Of a DNA stretch of 64,000 nt, positions 51,576 to 59,733 are shown piece after piece (within the stretch, counting starts at the first letter, position 1; each line of letters starts with the position of its first letter). The position numbers were made by a program, and so were the translations under genes. Below the pieces are notes generated by a model, which was not told the DNA's origin, did no database searches, and saw only the letters and a list, made by a program, of their open reading frames with translations. This DNA is from an uncultured bacterium. Its GTDB lineage: Bacteria > Muiribacteriota > Ozemobacteria > Ozemobacterales > Ozemobacteraceae. The stretch covers positions 992,001 through 1,056,000 of the forward strand of contig CALEDQ010000008.1 of assembly GCA_937949615.1 (NCBI GenBank), written 5' to 3'.

Positions 51576-51655
51576 CAACACTGCACGACTATTCGTCAGT
51601 TGTCTTCAATCATTCCTTTCCTTGATCAAGGCTGCCTAGAGTGGCCTTTTTTTTT
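51576..51655 (+). ncRNA. Candidate sigma-54-dependent small RNA next to hfq
   Basis: The interval between the predicted sigma-54 start (51576) and the end of a T9 run (51655) would give an RNA of about 80 nt. It contains an A/U-rich 5' part, a pyrimidine-rich single-stranded segment (TTGTCTTCAATCATTCCTTT, 51600-51619) and a terminal hairpin with poly-U, the layout of Hfq-binding small RNAs. No open frame with a ribosome site is present. Location beside hfq supports the idea but does not prove it. Confidence 0.55.
51628..51655 (+). terminator. Terminator of the candidate small RNA
   Basis: AAGGCTGC and GTGGCCTT form an 8-bp stem (two G-T pairs) around CTAGA, followed by nine T. It lies upstream of the deacetylase gene and is not downstream of any coding gene in this interval. 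Confidence 0.85.
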
Positions 51656-51711
51656 GCCCGGAAAAGGGGTATATTATCGCCGAATTAAAAATCTACCTTC
51701 CGGGAATTCTG

Positions 51712-52761
51712 ATGAAAAAGCTATTTATTATTCTCGCCCTGTTCGTTTTTACCCTCAACTCCCAGTTAATGGCCCGCAGTGACATCACCGCCTTCTGTTA
51801 CCACCAGGTTGAACCGGCCGCAAAAAACAAGTTCTCACTTTCACTCGACCGCTTCAGAAGCCAGCTGAAATATCTGAAAGACCGCAATTTCGAGAGCCTG
51901 AATTCGGAAGAATTGCTCAAAGCAATCGCTTCAGGCACTCCCGACGTCAGCCGCAAAGTCGTGTTCACCTTTGATGACGGCTACAAAACCGTCTATGACT
52001 ACGCCTTTCCCGCCATGCAGGAGTTCGGCTTCAAAGGCATCGTCTGCATTTACCCCTCGTTCATCGGGTCCTCGCTGGCCATGAGCTGGGAACAGCTTGC
52101 CGAACTTATCAAAGCCGGCTGGAGCGTAGAATGTCATTCAATGAGCCACAGCAATCTGGCTTCCAAATACCACACTCCAGAAGTCGAAAAGGCTTTTCTT
52201 GAACATGAGATCGTCGCGGCACGCCACCTTATTGAAAACCGACTCGGCAACAAGGTAAAATTCATGGTCTGGCCCTATGGCGTCTACAGCGATCGCAGCA
52301 TCAAAACCGCAATGGATGCAGGCTTTTCCGGTGCCATGACTGTTGATGGCGGCGCTAATTATCAGGGTATGTCGCCATGGCAGATTAAAAGGCAGGTCAT
52401 TTATTCCACCGACGACATGGAAAAATTTTTGATCCGCTTTGGCATGGCCGCTCTGCCAATCACAGAACACTATCCCGCGCCCGGGCAGGTCGTCGACCAG
52501 CTCGCAACCTTCAGCTGCCGCATCGATAATCTGTCTGATTATTCACCCGAAAAATACGTGCTGAACGCCAAAGCCACCGGTAAAAAAGTCACCTTCAATT
52601 TCGATAATCAGACCAGAATGCTGACTGCAACCGTCACCAGCCCCTTTGCCTCAGGCAATTACTTTATCGATGTTTACCTGCGCGACAAAAAAACCGGCGT
52701 TACCGCACAGCACGGCTGGCTGTTCAGCATTGCCGGTGCCGGCAGCCGAACCAGTTATTAG
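51712..52761 (+). CDS. Secreted polysaccharide deacetylase (NodB family)
   Basis: A 349-residue exported protein (signal peptide ending NSQLMARSD). The NodB domain spans about 30-235: motif 1 VVFTFDDGYKTVYDYAFPAM (metal and base Asp), motif 2 VECHSMSHSNLAS (His pair) and motif 3 VKFMVWPYGVYSD. YHQ near residue 30 is the typical opening of the PgaB-like subgroup. A beta-rich domain (255-345) follows. Members remove acetyl groups from peptidoglycan or from poly-N-acetylglucosamine, so a cell wall or biofilm role is likely. The start has a weak GGGAATTC site. Confidence 0.9.
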   Translation: MKKLFIILALFVFTLNSQLMARSDITAFCYHQVEPAAKNKFSLSLDRFRSQLKYLKDRNFESLNSEELLKAIASGTPDVSRKVVFTFDDGYKTVYDYAFPAMQEFGFKGIVCIYPSFIGSSLAMSWEQLAELIKAGWSVECHSMSHSNLASKYHTPEVEKAFLEHEIVAARHLIENRLGNKVKFMVWPYGVYSDRSIKTAMDAGFSGAMTVDGGANYQGMSPWQIKRQVIYSTDDMEKFLIRFGMAALPITEHYPAPGQVVDQLATFSCRIDNLSDYSPEKYVLNAKATGKKVTFNFDNQTRMLTATVTSPFASGNYFIDVYLRDKKTGVTAQHGWLFSIAGAGSRTSY

Positions 52762-52777
52762 GTTCTCTACCAGAATC

Positions 52778-55096
52778 TCACTTTTTACCGGAGAAATTAT
52801 CGTATTCTTTGGCGCTGATCGATTCTTCGCTGAACGTCAGCAGATTGTGAACTGCCGGGGCTTCGAGAGGCTTGAAGCCAGCGTTTCTCAGGTTGGTTGG
52901 ATCCCAGAGGCGGCGGCGCAGTATGTTTTTGCCGCTGTGAGTGCCTGAAATAAAATATTCAGGTTCGTTTGCCGCCAGCCTGATTACACCGCCGTAGACA
53001 CGCTGAATGATGAAGGCGGGCTGGCGCATGTATTCGAGCCCGCCTGCATTGCCGATTTCGTCATCGACCTTGTCGGCGGAGTTACCGATCTGCCAGCGTG
53101 ATGACCGCCAGGCTGAGCTCACCAGTGAAGCATTAACAGTAATTTCTGGCATATAGATAGCATCATTGGGGTCTTTTTTAGCTTCTTCGAACAGGTGGCG
53201 CATAATGCCCATCGCGCCGCAGTTCGGCATCGGGCCGTTCTCTTCTTCTAGCATCGCCTGTTTCCAGGCCATAGAGAAAACCTGGTCCTGTTCGGTCATG
53301 GTCAGATCTCCAGCGCTTCTGATAGAGGTTTTCAGAGCCTCAATGATTTCATTCCTGACTTTGTCGTCGCGAATACCGAATCTTGGCCGGTCCGCCGAGC
53401 CAGGAGTAAAGAAGTTAATTACATCTTCCATTTTTGTCTGATATAAGTCGTTGCCATTCAGTTCTTTGTTATTGTAAAGAAAGGCCATAGTACCGTAACG
53501 AGCCTCGAAGTTGCCGTCGACACCTAGCTCACCAAGACCGATCAGAGATTTGCGATTATCTGGATTGAGCGGGCAGAGAAGCGTCTTGATTTCGGCTTCT
53601 ATTTCAGGCGTTGAGGGGTGCATGGCCTGCGCCAGGCAGTAGAGAAAATACGGCTTGATCTCGTTCAAGGCAAACAGTGTCGGCCGTGAAACATCGATAA
53701 GCACACGCCCTTCCGACATTATCAGGGCGCCGACCTTGTTGCGGTCTTTACCATTTTCGACCGGATATTTATAGCGCATATAGCTGTTATCTTCATAAAT
53801 CTGCACAGTTCGCGGATTCTGATTGAAATCACCGCCGATAACAATATCTTTTGTGCTGTAAATAGTCACGGTACGGTCGGGGCAGCCCCAGATACGCAAT
53901 GGCACATCGGCATAAATCAGGATCTTGTCGCCCTTCAGCTTGCGGATAACTTCGGGTTCGTCGGAGCTGAGGCTGTAATCAGTTTCAGAACCAGCCTCTT
54001 CGCCGTCAGTTTCAGGAGGTTCAGCATCGGTTTCGCTGCTTCCTGAAGCATTTGCAGGCTTGGCGCCCTTGAAATCGCCAAAGTCGATATCGACATAGCG
54101 GCTGCGTGTATCGTAAGGATTTTTGTATTTACCGGCCGGCATAACCTTTTCATCGATCGTCAGGCCGTAAGACTTGCGATAGCGCTCGGCAGTCGCCTTG
54201 ATTCTTTCGCGCGGCAATCGGGCAAATTTGATCGGGTGGGCCCCATGGGCGCCGTCGAGCAGGTAGCCGTCGTGAGTCTCGAACTTGCTGATCTGAACCG
54301 AATCATTAGCAGAAGAAAGGGTCATGCTGGTGTTGTTGGCAAAACCGATGCGGGTATCTTTGAGTGCCCTGATCATGCCGGGCGTTTCAATTTTTTCCAT
54401 TTCGAACAGCTCATTACCACGGCAGCCACCGCCGGCGGTGTTGAAGGTTATCCAGTGATGACCATACAGGCGACCTGTTCTGAGCTGGTTTTCACGATCG
54501 AGGTATGGCCCGAGAGCACCGAGATCCAGCATTTCGCCATCATAAAGCAGATTTTCGGTTGCCGGATAGCGGCGCTCTATCAAAGCGGTTATCTTGCGGC
54601 AGGTAGTTTCATTTATTCCCCAGCCAGCGCCGACTTTAACGACCACTTCAGCACGCGCATACATTTCACCCTCTTTGAGGGTCTTGGTCTTAGAATTCTC
54701 GCGTGCGCCATAGACAAGGGCGAAGCGGGCCTTGAATTCGCCGGCATCTGAACCACCGGAATAAATGCCGTTTTTAACACCATCGAGATAGATTTTGTCC
54801 ATTTTGCCGATCAGAGTTTCACGGCTTTTAACAGGGCTGACCCAGTAGGCACCCTCTTTGTCACGAAAATATCTGTGGGTATTATAGGCCCGGTTAGCGT
54901 TCAGTTCAGCTATTATACAGTTCAAAGCAGCCTCGCCGAGATTCGAGGCCACGAAACGTCTGACATCTTTCGACTGCAGCTGATGATGCCCTGATTTGAC
55001 TCTGGCGAAAATACTGAAAAAGATCAGCAGTAAAGCGGCGAACCCTATAACAATAAGGTAGCCGGAACCATTTCGCCCGTTGGAATATCTGATCAT
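52778..55096 (-). CDS. Large PilX-like/minor pilin-associated protein
   Basis: A 772-residue protein with an N-terminal hydrophobic helix (SGYLIVIGFAALLLIFFSIF) of the PilX/pseudopilin type but without a clear prepilin peptidase Gly-Phe-Thr-Leu motif. The region after it, ASNLGEAALNCIIAELNANR, is typical of PilX N-termini. The middle is extracytoplasmic and beta-rich (ILIYADVPLRIWGCPDRTVT, DIVIGGDFNQNPRTVQIYED), resembling a polymer-forming beta solenoid. Its ATGA overlaps the stop of the preceding pseudopilin, giving tight coupling. It is probably a tip or accessory subunit; that is inferred. Confidence 0.75.
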   Translation of the reverse strand: MIRYSNGRNGSGYLIVIGFAALLLIFFSIFARVKSGHHQLQSKDVRRFVASNLGEAALNCIIAELNANRAYNTHRYFRDKEGAYWVSPVKSRETLIGKMDKIYLDGVKNGIYSGGSDAGEFKARFALVYGARENSKTKTLKEGEMYARAEVVVKVGAGWGINETTCRKITALIERRYPATENLLYDGEMLDLGALGPYLDRENQLRTGRLYGHHWITFNTAGGGCRGNELFEMEKIETPGMIRALKDTRIGFANNTSMTLSSANDSVQISKFETHDGYLLDGAHGAHPIKFARLPRERIKATAERYRKSYGLTIDEKVMPAGKYKNPYDTRSRYVDIDFGDFKGAKPANASGSSETDAEPPETDGEEAGSETDYSLSSDEPEVIRKLKGDKILIYADVPLRIWGCPDRTVTIYSTKDIVIGGDFNQNPRTVQIYEDNSYMRYKYPVENGKDRNKVGALIMSEGRVLIDVSRPTLFALNEIKPYFLYCLAQAMHPSTPEIEAEIKTLLCPLNPDNRKSLIGLGELGVDGNFEARYGTMAFLYNNKELNGNDLYQTKMEDVINFFTPGSADRPRFGIRDDKVRNEIIEALKTSIRSAGDLTMTEQDQVFSMAWKQAMLEEENGPMPNCGAMGIMRHLFEEAKKDPNDAIYMPEITVNASLVSSAWRSSRWQIGNSADKVDDEIGNAGGLEYMRQPAFIIQRVYGGVIRLAANEPEYFISGTHSGKNILRRRLWDPTNLRNAGFKPLEAPAVHNLLTFSEESISAKEYDNFSGKK

Positions 55097-55842
55097 GGGT
55101 TGGTGAAAATCTCTTTTCCGCGTTTATAAAAGCTTGTGCTCATGGAAACGTTATAAACCTGCCCGGTCTCGGTTTCTTTACGGGTACGCTCAAGAACCAT
55201 TCTGACATGAACAAGACTGTTGCCGGTGCCTGACTCGCTCAAAGAGACCGGCAGCAGCAGACGATCTTTTGCCGCGCCGATATTCGAAGGCTTGAAGGGT
55301 TTTCTGGCAGTTCTGAATACGACCATTTCTCTGACATTGTCGACAAGCACCTGGCGCTGAGTATTCTTCTGGCCGGGCTTTTCTTCGATATTGACAGTTC
55401 TTACCAGCCGATACCTCGGAATTATCTGTGTCCCGGTAGCTTCAATCTTTTCAAGCTCATATTCAATCTGGCGTTTCATGGAAATTTGCCCGCCAAGTGG
55501 GCTGTTAAACGGAATCTGTGGATCAAGAACAGAACTCTGAAGCTGCAGGATGACGCCTGCTTTTGTCGTCAGCGAAGCGACATTGCTCGAAAAAATTGGC
55601 ACGGGCTTGAAAATAGTTGTAGCTTCGCGAATATCGTCGCCCATAAAAGTGACAACCTTTCGAAAACCCTCGTTAACATAAAGAAATTCAAGCGATTTGG
55701 TCACCACTTCAGTCTGAGAAAAGAATATGCGATAAGCGAACAGCAGAATCATCGTCGAAACGGCAATTGCTATCAGAGCCTCAACGAAAGTGAAGCCGCC
55801 TGTAGTCCGCATGTTTCTGGCTCTGTTCAGCATATTTTTCAT
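55093..55842 (-). CDS. Type IV pilin-like/type II secretion minor pseudopilin (PilW/GspJ type)
   Basis: A 249-residue protein with the prepilin signal RTTGGFTFVEALIAIAVSTM (cleavage after GG, Phe then Glu5) followed by a hydrophobic helix. The globular part includes GDDIREATTIFKPV and QIEYELEKIEATGTQIIPRY, with the typical YRLVR and VDNVREMVVF phrases of PilW/GspJ-like minor pilins. Its ATG immediately follows the TGA of the gene ending at 55843 (TGAATG), so the two are translationally linked. Confidence 0.88.
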   Translation of the reverse strand: MKNMLNRARNMRTTGGFTFVEALIAIAVSTMILLFAYRIFFSQTEVVTKSLEFLYVNEGFRKVVTFMGDDIREATTIFKPVPIFSSNVASLTTKAGVILQLQSSVLDPQIPFNSPLGGQISMKRQIEYELEKIEATGTQIIPRYRLVRTVNIEEKPGQKNTQRQVLVDNVREMVVFRTARKPFKPSNIGAAKDRLLLPVSLSESGTGNSLVHVRMVLERTRKETETGQVYNVSMSTSFYKRGKEIFTNP

Positions 55843-56334
55843 TCAGTTCATATTCGCAATCGTTGAGGTAACGACAAAAGGCTCAGGCTTGCCACCGTCG
55901 AGAGGCTTCCAGTTAACGGTAACTTTTATCAGCTTCAGGCCAATCGGCCTTTTGCTGTCTTCGGCGGCCATGACATCGGTTATTTCAACTTCGCGGCGGT
56001 ATTTGATGCCGCCCGACTCGAACTCTGGCGAAATCGGATCCTGCGGACCAGAAGAAAGGTTCAGATCACTTTCAACGCTGTTTTTGCCGGCATCGGCTTC
56101 ATCGAGCAGAGTAAATGGAGCAGAGCGAGCAATTTCGATGGCCTGTTGAGCCAGCGCCACAGCAATGCTGTAGTCGCGCAGTTTTTTTGACTGATTGAGG
56201 CTGCTTGAAAAAATTATTGCGAGCGTAAAGAGAATCGAGAGCAGCAGAATGGTTATCAGCAGCTCAGGCAGGGTATAACCGCCGGACAATGACCGGCCGT
56301 TTCCTGAAATCGCGGGCCTGAAGCTGAAGAGCAT
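55843..56334 (-). CDS. Type IV pilin-like/minor pseudopilin (PilV/GspI type)
   Basis: A 163-residue protein with the prepilin signal RSLSGGYTLPELLITILLLS (cleavage after GG, Glu at position 5), a hydrophobic helix, and a small globular domain (RREVEITDVMAAEDSKRPIG). ATG 56334 is preferred; an alternative TTG at 56367 would lengthen it by 11 residues. It is first in the three-gene pseudopilin operon and diverges from the M28 peptidase gene. Its products probably form the tip of a pilus or secretion pseudopilus, which the PilT-like protein elsewhere in the window might act on. Confidence 0.85.
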   Translation of the reverse strand: MLFSFRPAISGNGRSLSGGYTLPELLITILLLSILFTLAIIFSSSLNQSKKLRDYSIAVALAQQAIEIARSAPFTLLDEADAGKNSVESDLNLSSGPQDPISPEFESGGIKYRREVEITDVMAAEDSKRPIGLKLIKVTVNWKPLDGGKPEPFVVTSTIANMN

Positions 56335-56395
56335 AATATTCTCTGCCGTAATCGTACTTCCTGACAAAATTCCTGGTAGACTTGCGACAAAACTT

Positions 56396-56424
56396 TTGAG
56401 ATTCTATTTTCAATAAGTTATCAT
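56396..56424 (+). promoter_or_regulatory. Candidate sigma-70 promoter of the M28 peptidase gene
   Basis: TTGAGA (56396-56401), a 17-nt spacer and TATCAT (56419-56424) lie 39 nt upstream of the ATG at 56463. Confidence 0.5.
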
Positions 56425-56462
56425 TAAAGAAGTATCTGCGTAAACAGGCAAGGAGTATGAAG

Positions 56463-57788
56463 ATGAAATTTTTCGCAAGATCGGGCTTCGCAAAACTCGG
56501 TATGGCAGTTGCATTTATGACCGGCAGCGCAGTATTTGCCGGCGACTGGGTGCAGGTTCTGCCGGCCAAAGCCGGTTATGAACTGATTAAAAAATCAGGC
56601 ACCGGGCGCGAAAAATATACACAATTCGGCGAAACCATGATCATTCATGGCGGCGAAATCTTCAACGACGAGGCCAACAAGTCAGCTCCAACCGATTCAT
56701 ACCCGGTTCGCCCCGGCGAAAAGCTGATCATGGTCACCAGTAAAGACCCGGCGATTCTCAATGCTACCTTCCCTGGCGCCAGAGAAGTGTTCAAGGGTAA
56801 TGGTTTTATCGTGCTGCTCGCCGGTGAAACCGCAGCGATGAACATCAATGCCAAGAGCTCTGATTTTACGAGAGTCGACCCGGTACCAGGCAATACAGTG
56901 GTTCTCACTGCGCCGGTCAGAGGCGATAAAGATACTTTCAAAACCGACGACGAGATTGCCGGCTTTGTCGAAAAACTCGACATGAAAACCTTCATGAGCG
57001 ATCTCAACGATCTTGTAAATTTTAAGAGCAGATATACCTATGTCGCTCCGGCGCAGCAGTCAGTTGACCACTGCCAGAAGATATTTGAAGGCATGGGCTA
57101 CAAGGTCTGGCAGGCACAATTCGGCATGGGCGGCAGCAATGCCAACAATCTGATCGCTGAAATCAAGGGCACTGACGAAGAAAAATACGGTCAGATCATG
57201 GTGGTAGGCCATCTTGACAGCACTTCACGGCAGCCGAAAACCAATGCCCCCGGTGCCGATGATAACGGCAGCGGCGCAGCGGGCGTCATCGCTCTCGCCA
57301 GACTGTTAAAAGACAGCGGCCTGAAACCGGCAGCGACAATACGTTTTGTTCTTTTCATGGGCGAAGAGCAGGGGCTTTATGGTTCAAAAGCTTATGTAAA
57401 AACCATGCCCGGCGATGAAAAGGCTAAGACCCGTGCAGTTTTCAACCTTGATATGATCGCCTTTGACGCGGTTGCGCCTCTCTCAGTCATGATCGAAACC
57501 AGTTCTTTCAACAAACCGATGGTCGAAAAAATGACTGAACTGGCAAAAAGTTATGCCGACTTCACTATTCAGACCAGCTATAATCCCTACGGCTCTGACC
57601 ATGCACCTTTTCTCAACCAGAAGGTTCCGGCAGTTCTGACCATTCAGTCTGAATTTGAAAGCAACCCGAACTACCATCAGGTCACCGACACCATGGAAAT
57701 CGTCAACGAAGATCTGTGCAGAAACATTCTGCGAATGAATGCTGCCGCCATGTTCGTCTACGGGATTAAACCTGAAGGCAGTCGCTGA
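56463..57788 (+). CDS. Secreted M28-family zinc aminopeptidase
   Basis: I choose ATG 56463 because AGGAG ends 7 nt upstream; the ATG at 56457 is only 1 nt from it. The 441-residue protein has a signal peptide ending GSAVFAGDW. An N-terminal domain (30-160) precedes the peptidase domain (about 175-435), with di-zinc ligands VVGHLDSTSR (His), PGADDNGSGAAGVIALARL (bridging Asp), MGEEQGLYGSKAY (catalytic Glu plus ligand Glu), FNLDMIA (Asp) and NYHQVTDTME (His). Its substrate is likely peptides with free N-termini outside the cytoplasm. Confidence 0.93.
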   Translation: MKFFARSGFAKLGMAVAFMTGSAVFAGDWVQVLPAKAGYELIKKSGTGREKYTQFGETMIIHGGEIFNDEANKSAPTDSYPVRPGEKLIMVTSKDPAILNATFPGAREVFKGNGFIVLLAGETAAMNINAKSSDFTRVDPVPGNTVVLTAPVRGDKDTFKTDDEIAGFVEKLDMKTFMSDLNDLVNFKSRYTYVAPAQQSVDHCQKIFEGMGYKVWQAQFGMGGSNANNLIAEIKGTDEEKYGQIMVVGHLDSTSRQPKTNAPGADDNGSGAAGVIALARLLKDSGLKPAATIRFVLFMGEEQGLYGSKAYVKTMPGDEKAKTRAVFNLDMIAFDAVAPLSVMIETSSFNKPMVEKMTELAKSYADFTIQTSYNPYGSDHAPFLNQKVPAVLTIQSEFESNPNYHQVTDTMEIVNEDLCRNILRMNAAAMFVYGIKPEGSR

Positions 57789-57803
57789 AACGAAAGACAG
57801 ACA

Positions 57804-58187
57804 ATGCATCAGCTGCAGAAAGATTCAAACCGGCAGTCAGACGAAACCACCAGTGTCAGCGATCTCAAAGAGCTGGTAAGCGAGTTTGTGAGTGAAAGAA
57901 ACTGGGAAAAGTTTCATACGCCCCGCAATCTTGCGGTGTCGGTCACCCTTGAAGCAGCTGAACTGCTTGAACACTTTCAGTGGGCGCCACCCGGCGACGA
58001 GACAATTGACAATCACAGGCACCAGCAGATTTCAGAAGAACTTTCTGATGTGATGGCTTATCTTCTCAGTCTGGCAAATGTGCTGAAAATCGACATTGCC
58101 TCGTCGATGCGGGCTAAAATGCAGAAAAACCGCAAAAAATACCCGGTTGAAACCAACCTTGGCACCTGGAAAAAACCCACGGAATAA
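57804..58187 (+). CDS. MazG-like nucleotide pyrophosphohydrolase
   Basis: A 127-residue all-alpha NTP pyrophosphohydrolase of the MazG/RS21-C6 type: TPRNLAVSVTLEAAELLEHF (E-x-x-E metal site), then SEELSDVMAYLLSLANVLKI (E-x-x-D) and KMQKNRKKYPVET. Such enzymes hydrolyse non-canonical or excess (d)NTPs, often dCTP analogues. It starts 15 nt after the peptidase gene and 8 nt before a small membrane protein gene. Confidence 0.92.
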   Translation: MHQLQKDSNRQSDETTSVSDLKELVSEFVSERNWEKFHTPRNLAVSVTLEAAELLEHFQWAPPGDETIDNHRHQQISEELSDVMAYLLSLANVLKIDIASSMRAKMQKNRKKYPVETNLGTWKKPTE

Positions 58188-58195
58188 AGCAGAAT

Positions 58196-58561
58196 ATGAA
58201 AGAATTCATCTGGGCATGGATTTTCTGGGCATCGGTGGTTTTCTGCACCCTGCTTGGCATCAGTCTTATGGTTGCGTTCATGCTCTATTCGACCGCGCCA
58301 CAGAATATATACACGCCGGTATTCGCCGCCGGATTCGGTTTCGCACTCGGCTTTTTCGGACTGGGCGCAATAATGGTGTTCGCCTTCGACCGTTTTTCTT
58401 CAAAGAACACCATTTTTAAAGAAGTCGAAAACGAATTCTTCAACAAAGTCATCAAGGAAATGCCGTTTCTGTTCTTTGCACTTCTTTATTTCTTCTCACT
58501 CTCGGTCTATATGGGGTTGTTTCTGCTGATATTGACATATATCCGCAACAGTGTCGTATGA
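58196..58561 (+). CDS. Small membrane protein of unknown function
   Basis: A 121-residue protein with three strong hydrophobic segments (about 6-30, 40-62 and 90-116), for example IYTPVFAAGFGFALGFFGLG and FFALLYFFSLSVYMGLFLLI. No family is recognised. Its TGA overlaps the ATG of the LivJ-like receptor gene (58558), so the two are coupled and it probably assists or anchors that membrane system. Confidence 0.75.
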   Translation: MKEFIWAWIFWASVVFCTLLGISLMVAFMLYSTAPQNIYTPVFAAGFGFALGFFGLGAIMVFAFDRFSSKNTIFKEVENEFFNKVIKEMPFLFFALLYFFSLSVYMGLFLLILTYIRNSVV

Positions 58562-59733
58562 AATTATCAGATTTTTTTACCCCGGTTAAAGCCTTTTTTG
58601 CACGGTTCGACATCTATCAGTTGCTGGCTGTGCCGGTTCTGCTGGTAATTCTCTTTTATTCAATCGATTTCAGCTCAAACGACATGCAGATCGGGGTTAT
58701 TCTACCCCTTTCTGGCGAGCATTCTCAGCGGGCGGAGAACCATCTCAACGGCCTGACTCTTGCCGCCCGGCACATCAATGGCCTCGGCGGCATAAACGGC
58801 CGCAGACTGAACCTGCAGATTCGCGACACGCATGGGCAGGCGGAAAAAACCGCCGAAGTCACCCGTGACCTGATTTATGAAAATTCGGTTTTTGCGCTGA
58901 TCGGTGGCTTCAGCCCGGCAAATACGAGAATCATTCAGGCTCTCGCCGAAAAAGCGCAGGTTCCGTTCATCACCGGTATCTGCACACACTACGAAACGAC
59001 AGCCAGCGGCAACCGCTTCACCTTCAGAAGCATCACCGACGACCGCAGACAATTCGAAGCGCTTTCTGATTACGCTCTCAAACGTTTCAACAGTCGAAAA
59101 CCGGCCCTGATTTATGACCTTGAACTTTACGGACCTGACAGCGCCCAGAGATTCATCGAAATTTCAAATCGTTCTGGCCAGCAGGTCTGCGCCGCAGTTT
59201 CGTATAAAAAGGGCACACTGAATTTCAGACGCCAGCTTGAAACAATAATGGCAGCAACACCGGATCTTCTGGTTATTCTGGCGCCAGCAGCCGATTCGGC
59301 CCTGATTCTCAGACAATTTCGTGAAGCGCGGTTCGCCCGCCCGGTTATTGGCGGCAATCAGCTGGCCGCCAGCGAATTTGTCAGTCTGGCCGGTGTTTAC
59401 TCAGAATCAGTCGTGACAACCATGCCCTTCAATCCGCGTGCCGGCGGGCAACGGGCCGATTATTTTCTCACCGAATACGCCGAGACTTTCGGACAACCGG
59501 CCGATGCCGATGCCGCCATGGGCTACGAAGCAATGATGCTGATGGCGCTTGCTTTTAAAGCTTCTGATCTTGATCGCAATTCGGCAAGAAATGCCCTGGC
59601 AGCTCTGCACGGCTGGGAAAGCGTTGCCGGGTCAGGCGGGTTTGACGAAGACGGCAATCAGGTAAGACCGGCAGAAATTGCCATTATCAAGGACCGACAA
59701 AAAATACCGGTCACCATGGAGGGGCTGTTTTGA
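58558..59733 (+). CDS. Membrane-anchored LivJ-like ligand-binding protein
   Basis: A 391-residue protein whose N-terminal segment (about 20-38, LLAVPVLLVILFYSID) is a membrane anchor rather than a cleaved signal. The body (45-380) is a periplasmic binding protein of the branched-chain amino acid type: IGVILPLSGEHSQRAENHLN, LAARHINGLGGINGRRLNLQ, IGGFSPANTRIIQALAEKAQ, VPFITGICTHYE and RPVIGGNQLAASEF. No ABC transporter genes are near. It overlaps the previous membrane gene by 4 nt and the propeller gene by 4 nt, so I infer a sensing complex. Ligand unknown. Confidence 0.85.
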   Translation: MKLSDFFTPVKAFFARFDIYQLLAVPVLLVILFYSIDFSSNDMQIGVILPLSGEHSQRAENHLNGLTLAARHINGLGGINGRRLNLQIRDTHGQAEKTAEVTRDLIYENSVFALIGGFSPANTRIIQALAEKAQVPFITGICTHYETTASGNRFTFRSITDDRRQFEALSDYALKRFNSRKPALIYDLELYGPDSAQRFIEISNRSGQQVCAAVSYKKGTLNFRRQLETIMAATPDLLVILAPAADSALILRQFREARFARPVIGGNQLAASEFVSLAGVYSESVVTTMPFNPRAGGQRADYFLTEYAETFGQPADADAAMGYEAMMLMALAFKASDLDRNSARNALAALHGWESVAGSGGFDEDGNQVRPAEIAIIKDRQKIPVTMEGLF

